A stretch of DNA of 42,396 nt, taken from the NCBI GenBank assembly GCA_003427395.1, contig BFEA01000133.1, positions 1,805,834-1,848,229 of the forward strand. Direction: 5' to 3'. Below the pieces are notes generated by a model that did no database searches, was not told the DNA's origin, and saw only the letters and a program-made list of their open reading frames with translations. A program made the translations under genes and the position numbers. Below are positions 18,961-29,916 of this stretch, piece after piece; the stretch's first letter is position 1, and each line of letters begins with the position of its first letter. Source of the stretch: Chara braunii (lineage: Eukaryota > Streptophyta > Charophyceae > Charales > Characeae).

Positions 18961-21159
18961 CAGTCACGTCACGCAGGATTATGCAGGACTTGTCGCGGAG
19001 AGCGTTTGCCCGCTCCGGCCGAGTGCGCCAGCTGTACCTCTCGCGAGTCCCTACGACAGGACAGAGTCACGCGAGGCACCGCTACCTCCACCTGCGGGAG
19101 CTGTCACCATCCCTTAGGTGGGTGTATCCCTGCCGAGCTACTGGACCACATGCGAAAGTTTTTCGTATGCAATTGCAGAGGTGGCCCAACCGAGGGCGTT
19201 TCTCGTTCGCTGTAGCATAGGGGATACGCGCGGTCAACGCCCGAAATCGAACCCGCACGCGAGTCGACAACACTGAGGGGTTGAAGTCCCAAGCGCGACC
19301 CGACGTCGGTCGACTAGGACGCCCCCTACACATCACGCGTTACGCCACAACACTCACACTTACCACGCCTAACACATGGACACACACAAAACAACCACTA
19401 CAAACAACACTACGACGCAACAATACTCTTAGTCCCTTCAGTATCTGACCCATAACCCTACGCAGTGGAAGTCGGTAACTGCCTTGCGCAAGGTTTAGTA
19501 TAAGGTCGCGCGAACGTAGGACCCCTGCATACCGATTTATAATGCAGTCTTCCGCAGATAAACGCGATGACGACGCATTATGTGGTGCCCATACCCAGAT
19601 GGCCTGTACTGAGCCATGGGGCGTTTTTCGACGCTCACGCGTTGGCTGAAGCGCGCGCTAGGGGGAGGTAACCCTTTGGCGAGCGCAAAGCAGGCCTGAG
19701 GGTCTTTCCGTCTTCTGCACCCTGAGGTGCCCCAAAGGGTGAGGAGTAAGACGGCCCCTAGGGCAGAAAGGAATTTGGAGCGGTGGTGAGTTGTCTGGCG
19801 CATCACCAGCGACACACTAACCCTTCCGCCCGGAACTTTATCGTTCCACCAAAATAAACCCTAACAAGGAAAGGATACAAATACTTTTAGTATTATCAGA
19901 AAGGACACCGTCGGAATTAGCTCTGTGGGGGTTTACCCGAATGTTTACTTGGAGTATCACCTCAGCAGAACGGGGGTAGCACAATCTCACTCAAACACAA
20001 AGGTTGTGGGGTAGTTTACTCTCACGACAGTTGTGTGGTTTGCCCATCTGAATCCACGCAATACCACTCAACATGAATAAATCGAATCTCTCTCATACAT
20101 ACCTGCAATCACACCACGATATCAAACAAAGATCCACATGCTACATGGGTTCAACTTCAACCAACCTCCCCACTCATACCTTTCGCTTTAGCCAGACAAT
20201 CCCCAACCTCCAGCCAACCAACCATAATTAAGTACTCAGTACCTCTGTTAAATGGCCATTCAATAAAAGTCTGGGTGAAACCTTAACAAAACAAATAAAA
20301 TCACCAGGGCTAAAGTCTCTTCAGGATGAGTATTGAGGGTGAATTGGAGTTGTCAATGAGTTGTAAACCGACGAATCGGCAACCGACCTGTTATCAGCGA
20401 TAACAGAAGAATAGTCAGGCTGACCAAGTCAGACCTTCAATCAATACGCACGGCCTGCACCACAGCACAGGTCAAAGAGATTTCACTACAGCGTTTAGCC
20501 TAAGTAGGGAGTAATCCTCCTAAGTCACATCCTAACTCCTCTTCTAAGCTCCTACTCAGCTTCCGAGAGGTTCAGTAACACCTCCCCTACTCAGGGTTGA
20601 GTTGCTACGATTGGTCTAACTGAAAATATTATAACTCTCCAAATTTTCCAAAATTTCGGCAGCGCTTCCCGTAGGAAAAGTGCCTTTTCAGAATTTCTAG
20701 GAACCTGAATATGACTAACTTCAGAATTTCTAGGAACCTGAATATGACTAACTCTTTTCAGTTTTGCAGAAATTTCGGCAACGCTTCCCGTAGGAAAAGT
20801 AGGCTGCCAAGATTTATACAAAGCTGAAAGTCAAAGTGCAAAGCAAAACTACACTTGGGGCTAACTCCTAATCCCTGCTTGACAACTTAGGCTCAACATT
20901 GGTCTACATGCCCTCTGAATGAGGCCATGAGCCAACGCTGATCCCAACCCCCAGCAGAGTCAGTCCTATTTCATCCCAAGCTTCCCTCCCATCACCACCA
21001 CTCGGCGAGCATCTACAGCAACTACTCTATCAAAAGATGCCCCAAGTGAGAGCCCACGAGCATGCAAGTGCAAACATCTCTCACAATCCCACATGTTTTT
21101 TTTCCAGGTCACATAGTTTGTTCAAAACCCTCATTATTCCCTTTTTACCCTTCCTTACA
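18961..21159. other. Repeat-rich spacer without genes
   Basis: GC-rich to about 19330, then A/C-rich on the plus strand with many short stops. It includes a potential stem-loop region at about 19665-19755 (CCCTTTGG with CCAAAGGG, CCGTCTT with AAGACGG), a small perfect hairpin CTGTTATC-AGC-GATAACAG (20388-20406), and the duplications at 20651-20800. No protein is recognised. Confidence 0.5.
20651..20800. repeat. Nested direct repeats
   Basis: A 33-bp unit is tandemly duplicated exactly (20688-20720 and 20721-20753). It is bracketed by two copies of a 31-bp unit, 20651-20681 and 20770-20800, differing at one base. Confidence 0.9.
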
Positions 21160-22780
21160 TAAGACATAGGGTCAGCCAACCCAACTTATGGATGTGACTG
21201 ACCTGCTAGTTTATATGACTAGGCAACACCAACTTATGATGTCCTAGCCTGATAACACAAATATACGTAAGCTTAAAACCAAACCACACCAACTTATGGT
21301 GCGACCAGTTTTTGCAAAACGATCGACATAAGGCGTATGAACGGGCCGCACCAACTTATGGTAAGGCTGGTCAGCCTGAACGTTCGGCATACACATAAAA
21401 TGCACCTCCTCAACTCATGAGAGGTTAGCCTCTGCCTAAACAACAACAAAAGTCATATGACCAAACACAACAACTTATGTTGTGTTCGGCCAACCCACAC
21501 GGTTACATACGGCGTACAGTCAGGCTACCCAACTTATGAGTAGTCCAGCCCAACCTAGACATAATCACATGCACGAAGAACTGAACATCCCGCAACTTAT
21601 GCGTTCGCCCAGTCTTTGCAATACAACCATGTTCAACTTATAAACATAAGGCATAAAACTTACCACAACAACTTATGTTGTGATAAGTCTCTGTCTGAAC
21701 AAAATGATATAAGGCATATAACCAGGGCGCATCAACTTATGGTGAGACTTGATCAGCCTAACTCTCGGCATATACAAAAAAAAAATTGAACCTCCTCAAC
21801 TTATGAGGAGCCCAACCTTTGTCTAAACGAACGACGAAAAGCATATGACCAGACACAACAACTTATGGTGTGTCTGACCAGCTCACACAGTGACATATAG
21901 CATAAGACTAGGCTACCCAATTTATGAGTAGTCTAGCCTCGCCTAAACAACAACAAGCGCGTATGACCAAACAACCCGCAACTTATGCGTTCGTCCGACC
22001 TTCGGAACATAACTACATCCAATAGATAAGTTTCACAATCAGATTTTGTCTTTCGACGAGTGGCCAGGTCACCTCAACTTATGAGGATCCCTACGTCAGA
22101 TATGTTTAGAAAAGGAAAATAGCCAGACTTTATATATCTCTCTGCCTTCGTGTTATCAAGGACATAGGACCAACTACCCAACTTATGGGTGAGTCAGCCT
22201 GCCCACAGTTACCACACCATTTTGTATTGTTCATTTTTTTTCCCTCCGCTTTTTCTGCTACCGGCTTATATGGTTGGATCTCCCAACTCATGGCGCCCAG
22301 CCTGCCATGAATATACTGAATAAATATGTATCACTTTGTATACTCTGATTCTCTTAGTGATGGTGGCTCATGACTTGACCACACAAACTTATGGTGCGAA
22401 TAGTCTCGCCTGAAACAATAAAGCACAAGACTGAGTCACACCAACTTATGATGTGGTCAGCTTCTGCCTAACAATTGACGTAAGGCGTATGACCGGGTCC
22501 CCCCAACTTATGGTGAGACTGGTCAGCCTAAACTTTCGGCATACCCAAAGAACTGGACCACCTCAACTTATGAGGAGCCCAGTCTTGCCTGAACAACGAC
22601 GAAAGGCATATGACCAGGCACAACAACTTATGTTGTGCCTGACCAGCCCATACAGTTACATACAGCATAGAACTAAGATACCCAACTTATGGGTAGTCTA
22701 GCCTGCCTAATAACAAATAGAACAGATGCGATCGACTGAGCAGCCCGCAACTTATGCGTTCGCCCAGCCTTCGCCACATA
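21160..22780. repeat. Array of 24 hairpin modules with a shared ACTTA loop
   Basis: The word CA-ACTTA-TG (a few variants) occurs 24 times, at AACTTATG positions 21183 to 22749. Each is flanked by complementary bases, but the stems differ between modules: CTCCTCA/TGAGGAG (21798), ACACAACA/TGTTGTGT (21472), TACCCA/TGGGTA (22684), CGCA/TGCG (21594), CACCA/TGGTG (21291). Best stems reach 10 bp (AGGCACAACA with TGTTGTGCCT, 22625). Spacing is usually 57-65 bp. Six module types recur in fixed order with a period of about 380-388 bp; blocks start near 21291, 21670 and 22443, with a degenerate block of four wider-spaced modules between 22000 and 22400. No frame is conserved. Confidence 0.92.
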
Positions 22781-24420
22781 ATTACAATCCTCGTGTTGTC
22801 TGAATTCAATCAGTTAATCTTAATTATCAATAAATATTTGTCAATTTATTCTGCAAAGCAATGTCCTGAACTTAGACTAGCAAATCAATCAGATATCCTT
22901 TCCAGTCATACTTACAGTCAGGTCAGTAGCAATATGATAATATAGTTTAGTGATAGGATCACACGCGTAAATCGAGGGTTATACCTGAGTGTTCCCTGCC
23001 TTCAGAACCCCGCCTCGGCTCCGGCAGAGCTCCCGCAATCGGTGGGTGGACCTCCCACAAGGCCTTGATGCGGTCCTACGGGTTGCAATCCCGCCTGCCG
23101 TCTTCCTCTCATAACCAAAAGACTAGACTTAGACTGAGAAGGGCAGAAGTAGAAATGTTCAGTCTCTCGAGATACAGGGGAGGGCCAACTCAACTCACAA
23201 TGAGAGGGCCTTGAAGTCTGGATGCGCCTGAGGGCCCCGCAATGATGGCCAGGAAGTAATAGCTTGGCCAACTCCTGAAGTCACACTGTCAAGGTCAACC
23301 CTCCGCCGGCCCGACAGATCAGAGCTCCAACCACCCTTCCCAGGCTCAGTCCCCTTTCTGAGTCCCAACACTCCTTCTTAGCCCGACTGCCGCTGCCCAG
23401 CAAGCTGTAACTGTAGTCAATGGCCGGCAGCAGCACGCAGCTGCCAGCAGTCGTTCACAGCTTGTGCGCAGCTATAAGCAGAAACAGGGCACAATCAACC
23501 ACAGTAGCAGCCTTCCGCACACATCCATCAGAAGCAGCCGCCGTACACAGCGGCCAGCAGCAATAGGTAACACCACCCAGTTACCCCCTTGAAAGTGGCA
23601 GTTCACTCCCTCAACCTTACACTGCAACTCCTCTAGAGTAACCTGTCGCTATGCAGCCTAGAAGGCTGTGCCTAGAACATAATATCCCCCCTTTACTTGT
23701 ACTCGAAGTTTGGGCGAGGTGCAGCGAAGTTGTGCCTAGTAGTGGGTGCAATATTTATGCTAAACACTGAAAGTCTGCGGGAACAGAGTAGTACAGTATG
23801 ACACGACGATGTGCACAGCCGCTTCGGCTACCTTTCAACCACAGCAGCAACAGCAGCTGTAGCACTGACAAGCTAGTGATGGTAACAGCTAACTGTGCAG
23901 TACTATTGCAAAAAAAAAAAAAAAGAGGATTGCCAGATCGTCAGCCCTCCCCGCTTAGCAAGCCTGCTGCACCGGATCCATCCAACAATCACAGTAGCAT
24001 AATTCTGATAGCAGTAACAACAGGTGTAACCGTCTCACTGGATTGCTGCAACCGCAATTAAAGACACATCTGTACAGACTTATAGCCGTGCCACAGCTGC
24101 AGCCTGCCCGGTGCTTTACTCGAAAGTGCAGGCAGGTAGTAACAGCCTAGTAGAACTCATGGATGCAGCACCTGTGTCCCGTAATCAGGCTCAGCAATAG
24201 TGGACTTTCAGCAAGGCAGCCGGTTGCTGCCAAATTCGCGGCAACCCACTAGCAGCAGCTGCGGTTAGTATGGCGTAGCCCAACAATACAGCACCCCTCA
24301 CTGTGCCAAAAGCCTGCCGGGGGCACAGCCGGATGTACAACAGTGTGCACCCAGCGGTGTGTACAGCCNAACGTATAGCAGTGTACCCTGTGCTCAGCAA
24401 CAAGAGCTGCAGTGATTAGG
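22781..24420. other. Spacer without recognisable genes
   Basis: Mixed DNA, with many AGCAGC-like words from about 23400 to 24420, an A run at 23910-23924 and one unresolved base at 24369. No domain-bearing frame was found. Confidence 0.45.
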
Positions 24421-25378
24421 ATGGTCACCGTTATTTCGGCCAGATTCTGCCCACACTCAAAAAAATAAAAATAAAATAAAAAAGGGGAAACAGAGAGACT
24501 AAATTTTACCCTGGTCCGTCAGCTAGGCAATTAGCAACTTGTGGGGGGCTGATGGCGACCAAGCTAAAAAACGAGCATCATGTCTACGGGATCAGCTCCA
24601 CCGTTGCCGTTACCACCTGAAGCGTGCGATTGTTGCTTGCTACTCACCAACTGTGTAATGTGAGAACCACTCTCTTACCCAAAAAAAAACATAAAAAATA
24701 AGCAAAAAAAGAGAGAAGGACTCACTACCATATAGGAGAGTGAATCTCCCGCTAGAAAGTGGCCGGGTGCATTTTCCAAAATAGAGGTGCGTTCCTCCTC
24801 CCCGTACAGCCCCCTCTCTCTCTCTCTCTTACACACAGGCCCATGTGCGCCTGCTCCCTGTGTGCCCCACGTATAAACACCGAGGACAAACCTCACTCTA
24901 CCGCGTGGACAGGTTCCTCACAATCCCCAAACCAACTGCGCCGGTCTGCACACTACCTCAGGCAACGGGGCGAGCCGAACCGCTGCACCGCGGCAGCCAG
25001 CCGAGGGTGATGGTAGTGTTTGTGGCCCTACTTGGCAATCACCTCATCCACCTACGATTAGGACTGCCACACTAGTCTAGTAGTAGTGAGTACCACTATC
25101 AGGGAGGGAGAGAGGTCATGACACGAAGGCAGCGACCTCTTTACACGAAGTTGACTGTTGTGGTTGATACCACGAATACACACTGTGATGCCAAGTACTC
25201 CGGACGACCACGGTGATGGTGAGCTTATGCAGGGGGACTCGGGACCATAACACGGAAAGATTCATTACCAATTTTCTACCGCCAACCCCTCTCCTCTACT
25301 ACTTCGTTCCTTCAGCTCTTTCCAGCATCCTCTTACCCTTCAAGCGGATGTATCCAAAGGTATATATATTAAAAAAAA

Positions 25379-25411
<33 letters not shown>

Positions 25412-26290
25412 CGAGCACCGCCACCGTGACGGCCAACGAGAGGAATGGGGTCGAGAGGGCACTACAACACCGCCCATGAAGACGGACAGAATCACCACCA
25501 CGAAGAAGACAGACTCGATGGTGACCTTCAGGCGGGCTGGACCGTGATGAAGAATGGTAGCTGGTCACAGAACAGTTACCACAACCTCGGCCTCGCTGTA
25601 CTGCCCTCCAATCATGCCAAAACGCAAATGAATCTTTCCCTAGAGCAGGGGAAGATACATCCACGTACCCCCACAGTGCTCCCGCAGCTCCCACCGCCTG
25701 TATCGGCCAAACCAGAGTCTGAACTCAAAATCTGCTGTGGTCAATCAATCCGCCTCTCTTCCTCTCGACCGCCTCTATTTACTCTTCCCTGTTTAGAGTC
25801 TTTATTTGCCCAAAACGGCCGACAAACGGCTGAGCAATCCCGTTTTTACTCTTCCCTGTTCCTCCTCTCTTCCTCTCGACCGCCTCCGCGCACCCTTTTT
25901 CTTCCCTTCCTCCCACTCCACTAAGTCTTTCCTCAATCTAACAACTCTACCTGGTTTGCCCTGCCTCAGAACCTCAGATCATCACCTTCCCCTGCCTTGT
26001 TCCGTTAAGAAGTGAGCATGCCGTAGCCTTCTTCTCCGCCACAGTTCCTAGCCCCGACGTTGTCTTTTTTTCTCTCCTTCGAACGTACCTGGCGCGAAAC
26101 CGCGTCCAGGTTCATTGCTCCTTTATTATTGTCCAGGCTGCTCCCTGTCTCGTGCCGCTGTACTCTCCTATGCAATCTCCCTTCTCTCTAATCCTTCCTC
26201 TCTCTCCTCCTATGCTATCACCCTCCCGGCAGTCCACGCTCCCTCACCCTTCCGGACGGCATTCACCATTCAGCCAGCAAAGAGAGAGCC
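24421..26290. other. Low-complexity spacer
   Basis: A-rich and CT-rich tracts alternate, including a CT microsatellite at about 24813-24829. No gene is recognised; Ser/Leu/Pro-rich frames reflect composition. Confidence 0.45.
25380..25412. repeat. AAC trinucleotide microsatellite
   Basis: About eleven CAA/ACA units following an A run. The long Val and Thr tracts in overlapping frames come from this repeat. Confidence 0.95.
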
Positions 26291-26572
26291 CGACCTCTCC
26301 ATTTATGGGAGCCTGCCTTCTGCTGGGCCATGCTAGTCTTCTCTGTATCGTCCCAATCTTAACGGATGTCTCGAAGGACGAGCCGTGGGCACAGACCCGG
26401 GAGTACCATCCTAAGTTGACCGGGGCCGGGTAGTTCAGAACTCAAACTCCGTGGTCTGGATCCGAACACGTGTCTGTATTCCAACAGTTCATGGGTGCAT
26501 CTACTGAGCGAGGTTCCGGAGTCTTCACAGCTGGCCCTAAGGTTGGCCCAGGACCAAGTCCCAATAGAGAAA
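26290..26572 (-). mobile_element. tRNA-headed SINE-like repeat 1
   Basis: On the minus strand the DNA reads an A-box-like CGCTCAGTAGATGC (about 26495-26510) followed at tRNA spacing by a B-box-like GTGTTCGGATCCA (about 26457-26470). These are the internal RNA polymerase III promoter boxes that head SINEs. The segment upstream on that strand, GGGACTTGGTCC(T)GGGCC, recurs near 32609 and 33777. The 3' boundary is not clear. Confidence 0.4.
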
Positions 26573-26573
26573 G

Positions 26574-26615
26574 AAAATAAATAAATAAATAAATAAATAA
26601 ATAAGTAAATAAAAA
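26574..26615. repeat. AAAT tetranucleotide microsatellite
   Basis: Repeated AAAT/TAAA units with a few interruptions, lying between the two SINE-like repeats. Confidence 0.93.
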
Positions 26616-26649
26616 AATAAAAGTATAAAAATAAAGGAAACAAAGGTAA

Positions 26650-26937
26650 CAGAAAAAAAAAAAAACGCAGAGAACTTTAGGAGGCCATGGAGTAGGGGAG
26701 AGGCAGTTGGTACTTGGGCCTCGGCCCTACCTCACGGGCCCGCGGTTGGATCCCCTCCCAGCAAAACTAAGGGGGGAACAATTCTGCAGGACCCTCAACC
26801 CCTCAGTTCATCTCCAAAGTGCATTGTTTTGCTCCTCAACTCCTTTGATACTAGTGGTTGGCCTCGATCTCAGGATCTGCAAGGTGAAAGTCTAATGCTG
26901 TAACCAACAGGGCTAAGCCCAAGCCTGGTTATAGTAA
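26650..26937 (-). mobile_element. tRNA-headed SINE-like repeat 2
   Basis: The minus strand starts with a tRNA-like head: an A-box region TTAGCCCTGTTGGTTACAGC (about 26895-26916) and a B-box CTGAGATCGAGGCC (26859-26873), separated as in a tRNA gene and resembling the tRNA Met/Lys class. A non-tRNA body follows, ending at a T run on that strand (plus-strand A run near 26654-26667). It is too degenerate to be a working tRNA. Confidence 0.5.
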
Positions 26938-27123
26938 GCGCAGTACACATAAGGAGTAAGGGCAGCCTGCCCAGGCCTGCAAACAGTATCTCAGCCATTT
27001 CTCTAACTTACAGCCTGCGTCTGAGGGTCCGCTGGCACCCATGTACTACTTTGGAGGGCAAAGCCTGGTTACAGTCGGTGCAGCCCTACTCATAAAGGGT
27101 AAGGGCAGCCTGCCCAGGCCTGC
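26921..27123. repeat. Two diverged copies of a ~60-bp segment
   Basis: 26921-26980 and 27061-27123 both start AAGCCTGGTTA and end GGGCAGCCTGCCCAGGCCTG, with differences and a small indel between them. The shared end contains the palindrome-like GGGCAGCCTGCCC. Confidence 0.8.
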
Positions 27124-27623
27124 CGTGCACCTTGCCTCACCACACTATGGTTATGGCCGGGCTCCCCTTCTCCCTCGTATTCCTCGGGAAGTTGCCCGTT
27201 CACTCTCCGTTGGGCCGAAACCCGCCCCGACTTCTACTCAGTCCGCCTCGACCCACGCCGTCCTAACAAAAGCTCGCCAGGGCTTCTACTGTTGGCGGCG
27301 CATGATCCGTCTAGTGCCTGCGACATTTCACGCAGTGCAACCCAGAACCTCCGGTCCCCAGTGAGTCGGACAACACTCCCCTCTCAGTCGCCGCCTTCCT
27401 TGGTCAATCTTTACGCCGTCCAACATTCTGACCGTGCGTGTGGGTCTGCGACTGCCTTCGAAAATCTAGCTTAACTTTAACCTGTCCTACCGTCGTCTCC
27501 TGGTCTTCTTCGACCCAGACTCAGTCAGGCTAACGCGTGCCCGCAGAGTGCCCGCTCACACACTCTCTAATCAACGCAAACGGGACGCCCCCTCAGATAT
27601 CGCCAGAAGCGTTCTCCCTGTGA
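27124..27623. other. Spacer before the accessory-protein fragment
   Basis: No gene is recognised. Base composition becomes GC-richer toward 27550, where Harbinger-related DNA resumes. Confidence 0.4.
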
Positions 27624-28406
27624 GTTGCAAATACGTGCCCAAATACCCTTGTAAGGGTATTCGGGCCGACAGCGGAGAATATTGCTCTGCGCGTCTTGCA
27701 CGGATGGGTCTTCAAGTCTGGGAACCGCCCCCGAGGATACAATCTCGCTTTCCAGCACGCGTTGGAGTCGGTGGCGACGGACATTGCGCGCGTCATGTGG
27801 TACGGCGAGGAGTGGAGCAACGTCGTGAGCGCGGCCGTTTGCGCGCACACAATCGACCTCAACATGGACTTGCCACTGTGGTTTGTGGGCGCGAACATCG
27901 AGGACAGGCCGGAGGACGACGACATGGCGGCGCACCAAGAGGCGACCGTTATATGCATCGCGCATGCATTTCGCGCCGCGGTGCAAATGGGTGGCAACGT
28001 CGACAGCGGGTTCATCTCGCACGATCGTCTGTCAATAATTGCAGATTGCTTCAGGCTTTTGTTGGCTGCCAGCATGTGGTTGATGCGCATGGCGGGAGAC
28101 GATCCGCGGCGCCACTACGAAGCCTTTTACTTCGCGAAGCCCACGCTCGTCGCGTCCATGCATCACGCCTTCGATCATCGATGGTCCGTCATCCGAGCCA
28201 CGAATGCCATCACGGAGAGAATAGGGAAGGCGAACACCACATTCGGAGAGTACCCGAAGTACATCCTCGACTGCGCTTCCTGCGGCATTGTTTTCGGGCA
28301 CGATGCGACCATAACGGGGCCCGAGGACGCGAAGAGGAGGGATTGGTTGGGTTTGGGTCCGTTAGAGGACGACGACGACGGCGATGGAAAAGACGACGTG
28401 TAAGGG
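27624..28406 (+). pseudogene. C-terminal part of a Harbinger-associated protein (hypothetical)
   Basis: A single uninterrupted frame follows TGA 27621-27623 and runs to a stop near 28403. It has no convincing ATG at its start, so it looks like the back part of a protein. Sequence landmarks are NIALRVLHGWVFKSGNRPRG, VATDIARVMWYGEEW, NMDLPLWFVGANIEDRPEDD, YILDCASCGIVFGHDA, and an acidic tail with a run of Asp (EDDDDGDGKDDV). It is helix-rich in appearance, without signal peptide or catalytic signature. It lies convergent with the transposase 1.5 kb away. It could be the continuation of the fragment at 17948-18960. I do not recognise a named domain. Confidence 0.5.
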
Positions 28407-29503
28407 GGAGGTGGGGGGGAGAGGGTGTTGCTGGTGCTGACACGTGCAGGGCGGGAGAGGGTACGCGAACGGGTCGCGTGTGCCGGCGCGGGTAAGGGAA
28501 GTGGAGAAGGGGGAGCGCTTGGCGGCGTCCGAGACGCAGGTTTGGTGGCGGCGCGTTACGAAAACGGATTGTTGATGGCCTCTCCCTTCGTCCCGCACGT
28601 GTACACCGTGTCGCTCGTGCTTGTAGACGCCCGACGTTTTCGGTCGTCCACTCTGGCAGGGGTCCTTGATGCAACTGCGGTCGTGGTTGCTTGTGGATGT
28701 GGATGGTGTTTGGCTGCCGATACTGGAGAAGCGACGGTAGATGGCGCTCTCTTCAGCAGATTGTAGGAGCGGAGTAGGTTTCTGCGATCTTCTTTTGTGT
28801 TGTTGTCGGCGCAGCTTGCAGCGAGACAAGTTGATTTCGCTTGGAGCGCACCTTTTTTTTTTTTTTTTCAATTCACAAGGAAATTTCGTCAGTTTGCATA
28901 TCATGAGTGATCACTCATCACACACCGAATGGTCCTTGCCTTGTTGGATGTACATTCACACGTCTCATCTTCATTTGCATGTGCCATTGTCGGTCGTTGC
29001 TTTGTTTGGATTTTTTTTTTCCCTCCCCCAGTTATCCGAATGGCAAACAAAACATGTGTTTGTGTTCCAGTCCAACACTCGCAGGAAGACAAAGCACAGC
29101 GCATCAAACAACATGCGATGTCCCACAAAACATATTGTGAATATGCAATGGCACAATGCATCAACGCAAAGAAATAGCAACACACAATATCGACGCAATG
29201 AAATACGCACACACACAACGACAACACGTAATGGAAATCAACGAAACAAACTTTGAAAAGGATTTGCGATGTCGTTCAACAATTCATAGCGGAGACTTCA
29301 AAATCGAAGGCAGGTGGGGGAGAAGTTTCAGGCCCACCCGAATGACCAACAATGCTCTATCCTCTAAACTGCAACCGTTGTGCCCAAAATCGAGGCACTT
29401 CACACCCGCAGTGCGCCGTGTCCGCACTGCACAACTTCAACGGCAATCACAAAATTCAAGAAAATGGATGGCGACGCACGTTCGTGAATCGCGACGGCAA
29501 CCA
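28407..29503. other. Spacer between convergent ORFs
   Basis: It holds a T run (28853-28869) and then A/C-rich DNA. Charged minus-strand frames at 28210-28900 have no recognised domain, and no promoter motif is evident. Confidence 0.4.
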
Positions 29504-29785
29504 AACACGACCCTCGACGCAAACTACCGACCCCGACGCAGGACAGAAGCTAGCAACCCAATCAAGGCTGGACGGAACAACGAATCTTCCCTCCGGCCAT
29601 TGCTACAATGAACGCGCTTCCACACGTTGTCGTCCATCATGGGGAACACGACCCTCCACGCAAACCACCAACCCCGACGGGGTACAGACGATAGCGACCC
29701 AATCAAGGCAGGACGAAACAACGAATCTGCCCTCCGCCCATTGCTACAGTGAATGCACTTCCACGCGCTGCAGTCCACGAATGAA
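29504..29785. repeat. 141-bp tandem duplication
   Basis: Two diverged copies, 29504-29644 and 29645-29785, both starting AACACGACCCTC and both containing ACCCAATCAAGGC and CATTGCTACA(A/G)TGAA. Confidence 0.85.
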
Positions 29786-29811
29786 ACACGACTCAATCGT
29801 GTTTCATTCGT
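29777..29811. terminator. Perfect 15-bp hairpin between convergent genes
   Basis: ACGAATGAAACACGA (29777-29791) pairs with TCGTGTTTCATTCGT (29797-29811) around a 5-nt loop. It lies about 105 bp beyond the transposase stop codon. A role in 3'-end formation is only suggested by position. Confidence 0.4.
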
Positions 29812-29916
29812 TCCGCCAAATCATTCCTCAGGGCCAAAGCTTCCTCTGTCGAAGTCATCATCGACACAGGCTGGAGGGGCTCTTCAATCCCCAGGTCCAC
29901 ACGTCGTCGCACACCA

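Noticed and set aside
19215-19320. Possible tRNA-like sequence on the minus strand
   Set aside because: A B-box-like GGGTTCGATTTC is present, but the T-arm cannot pair and no convincing A box was found.
21160-22780. The hairpin array as a CRISPR array
   Set aside because: The short palindromic cores superficially resemble CRISPR repeats, but the repeats are not identical, stems vary, spacers are themselves repeated and the context is eukaryotic transposon DNA.
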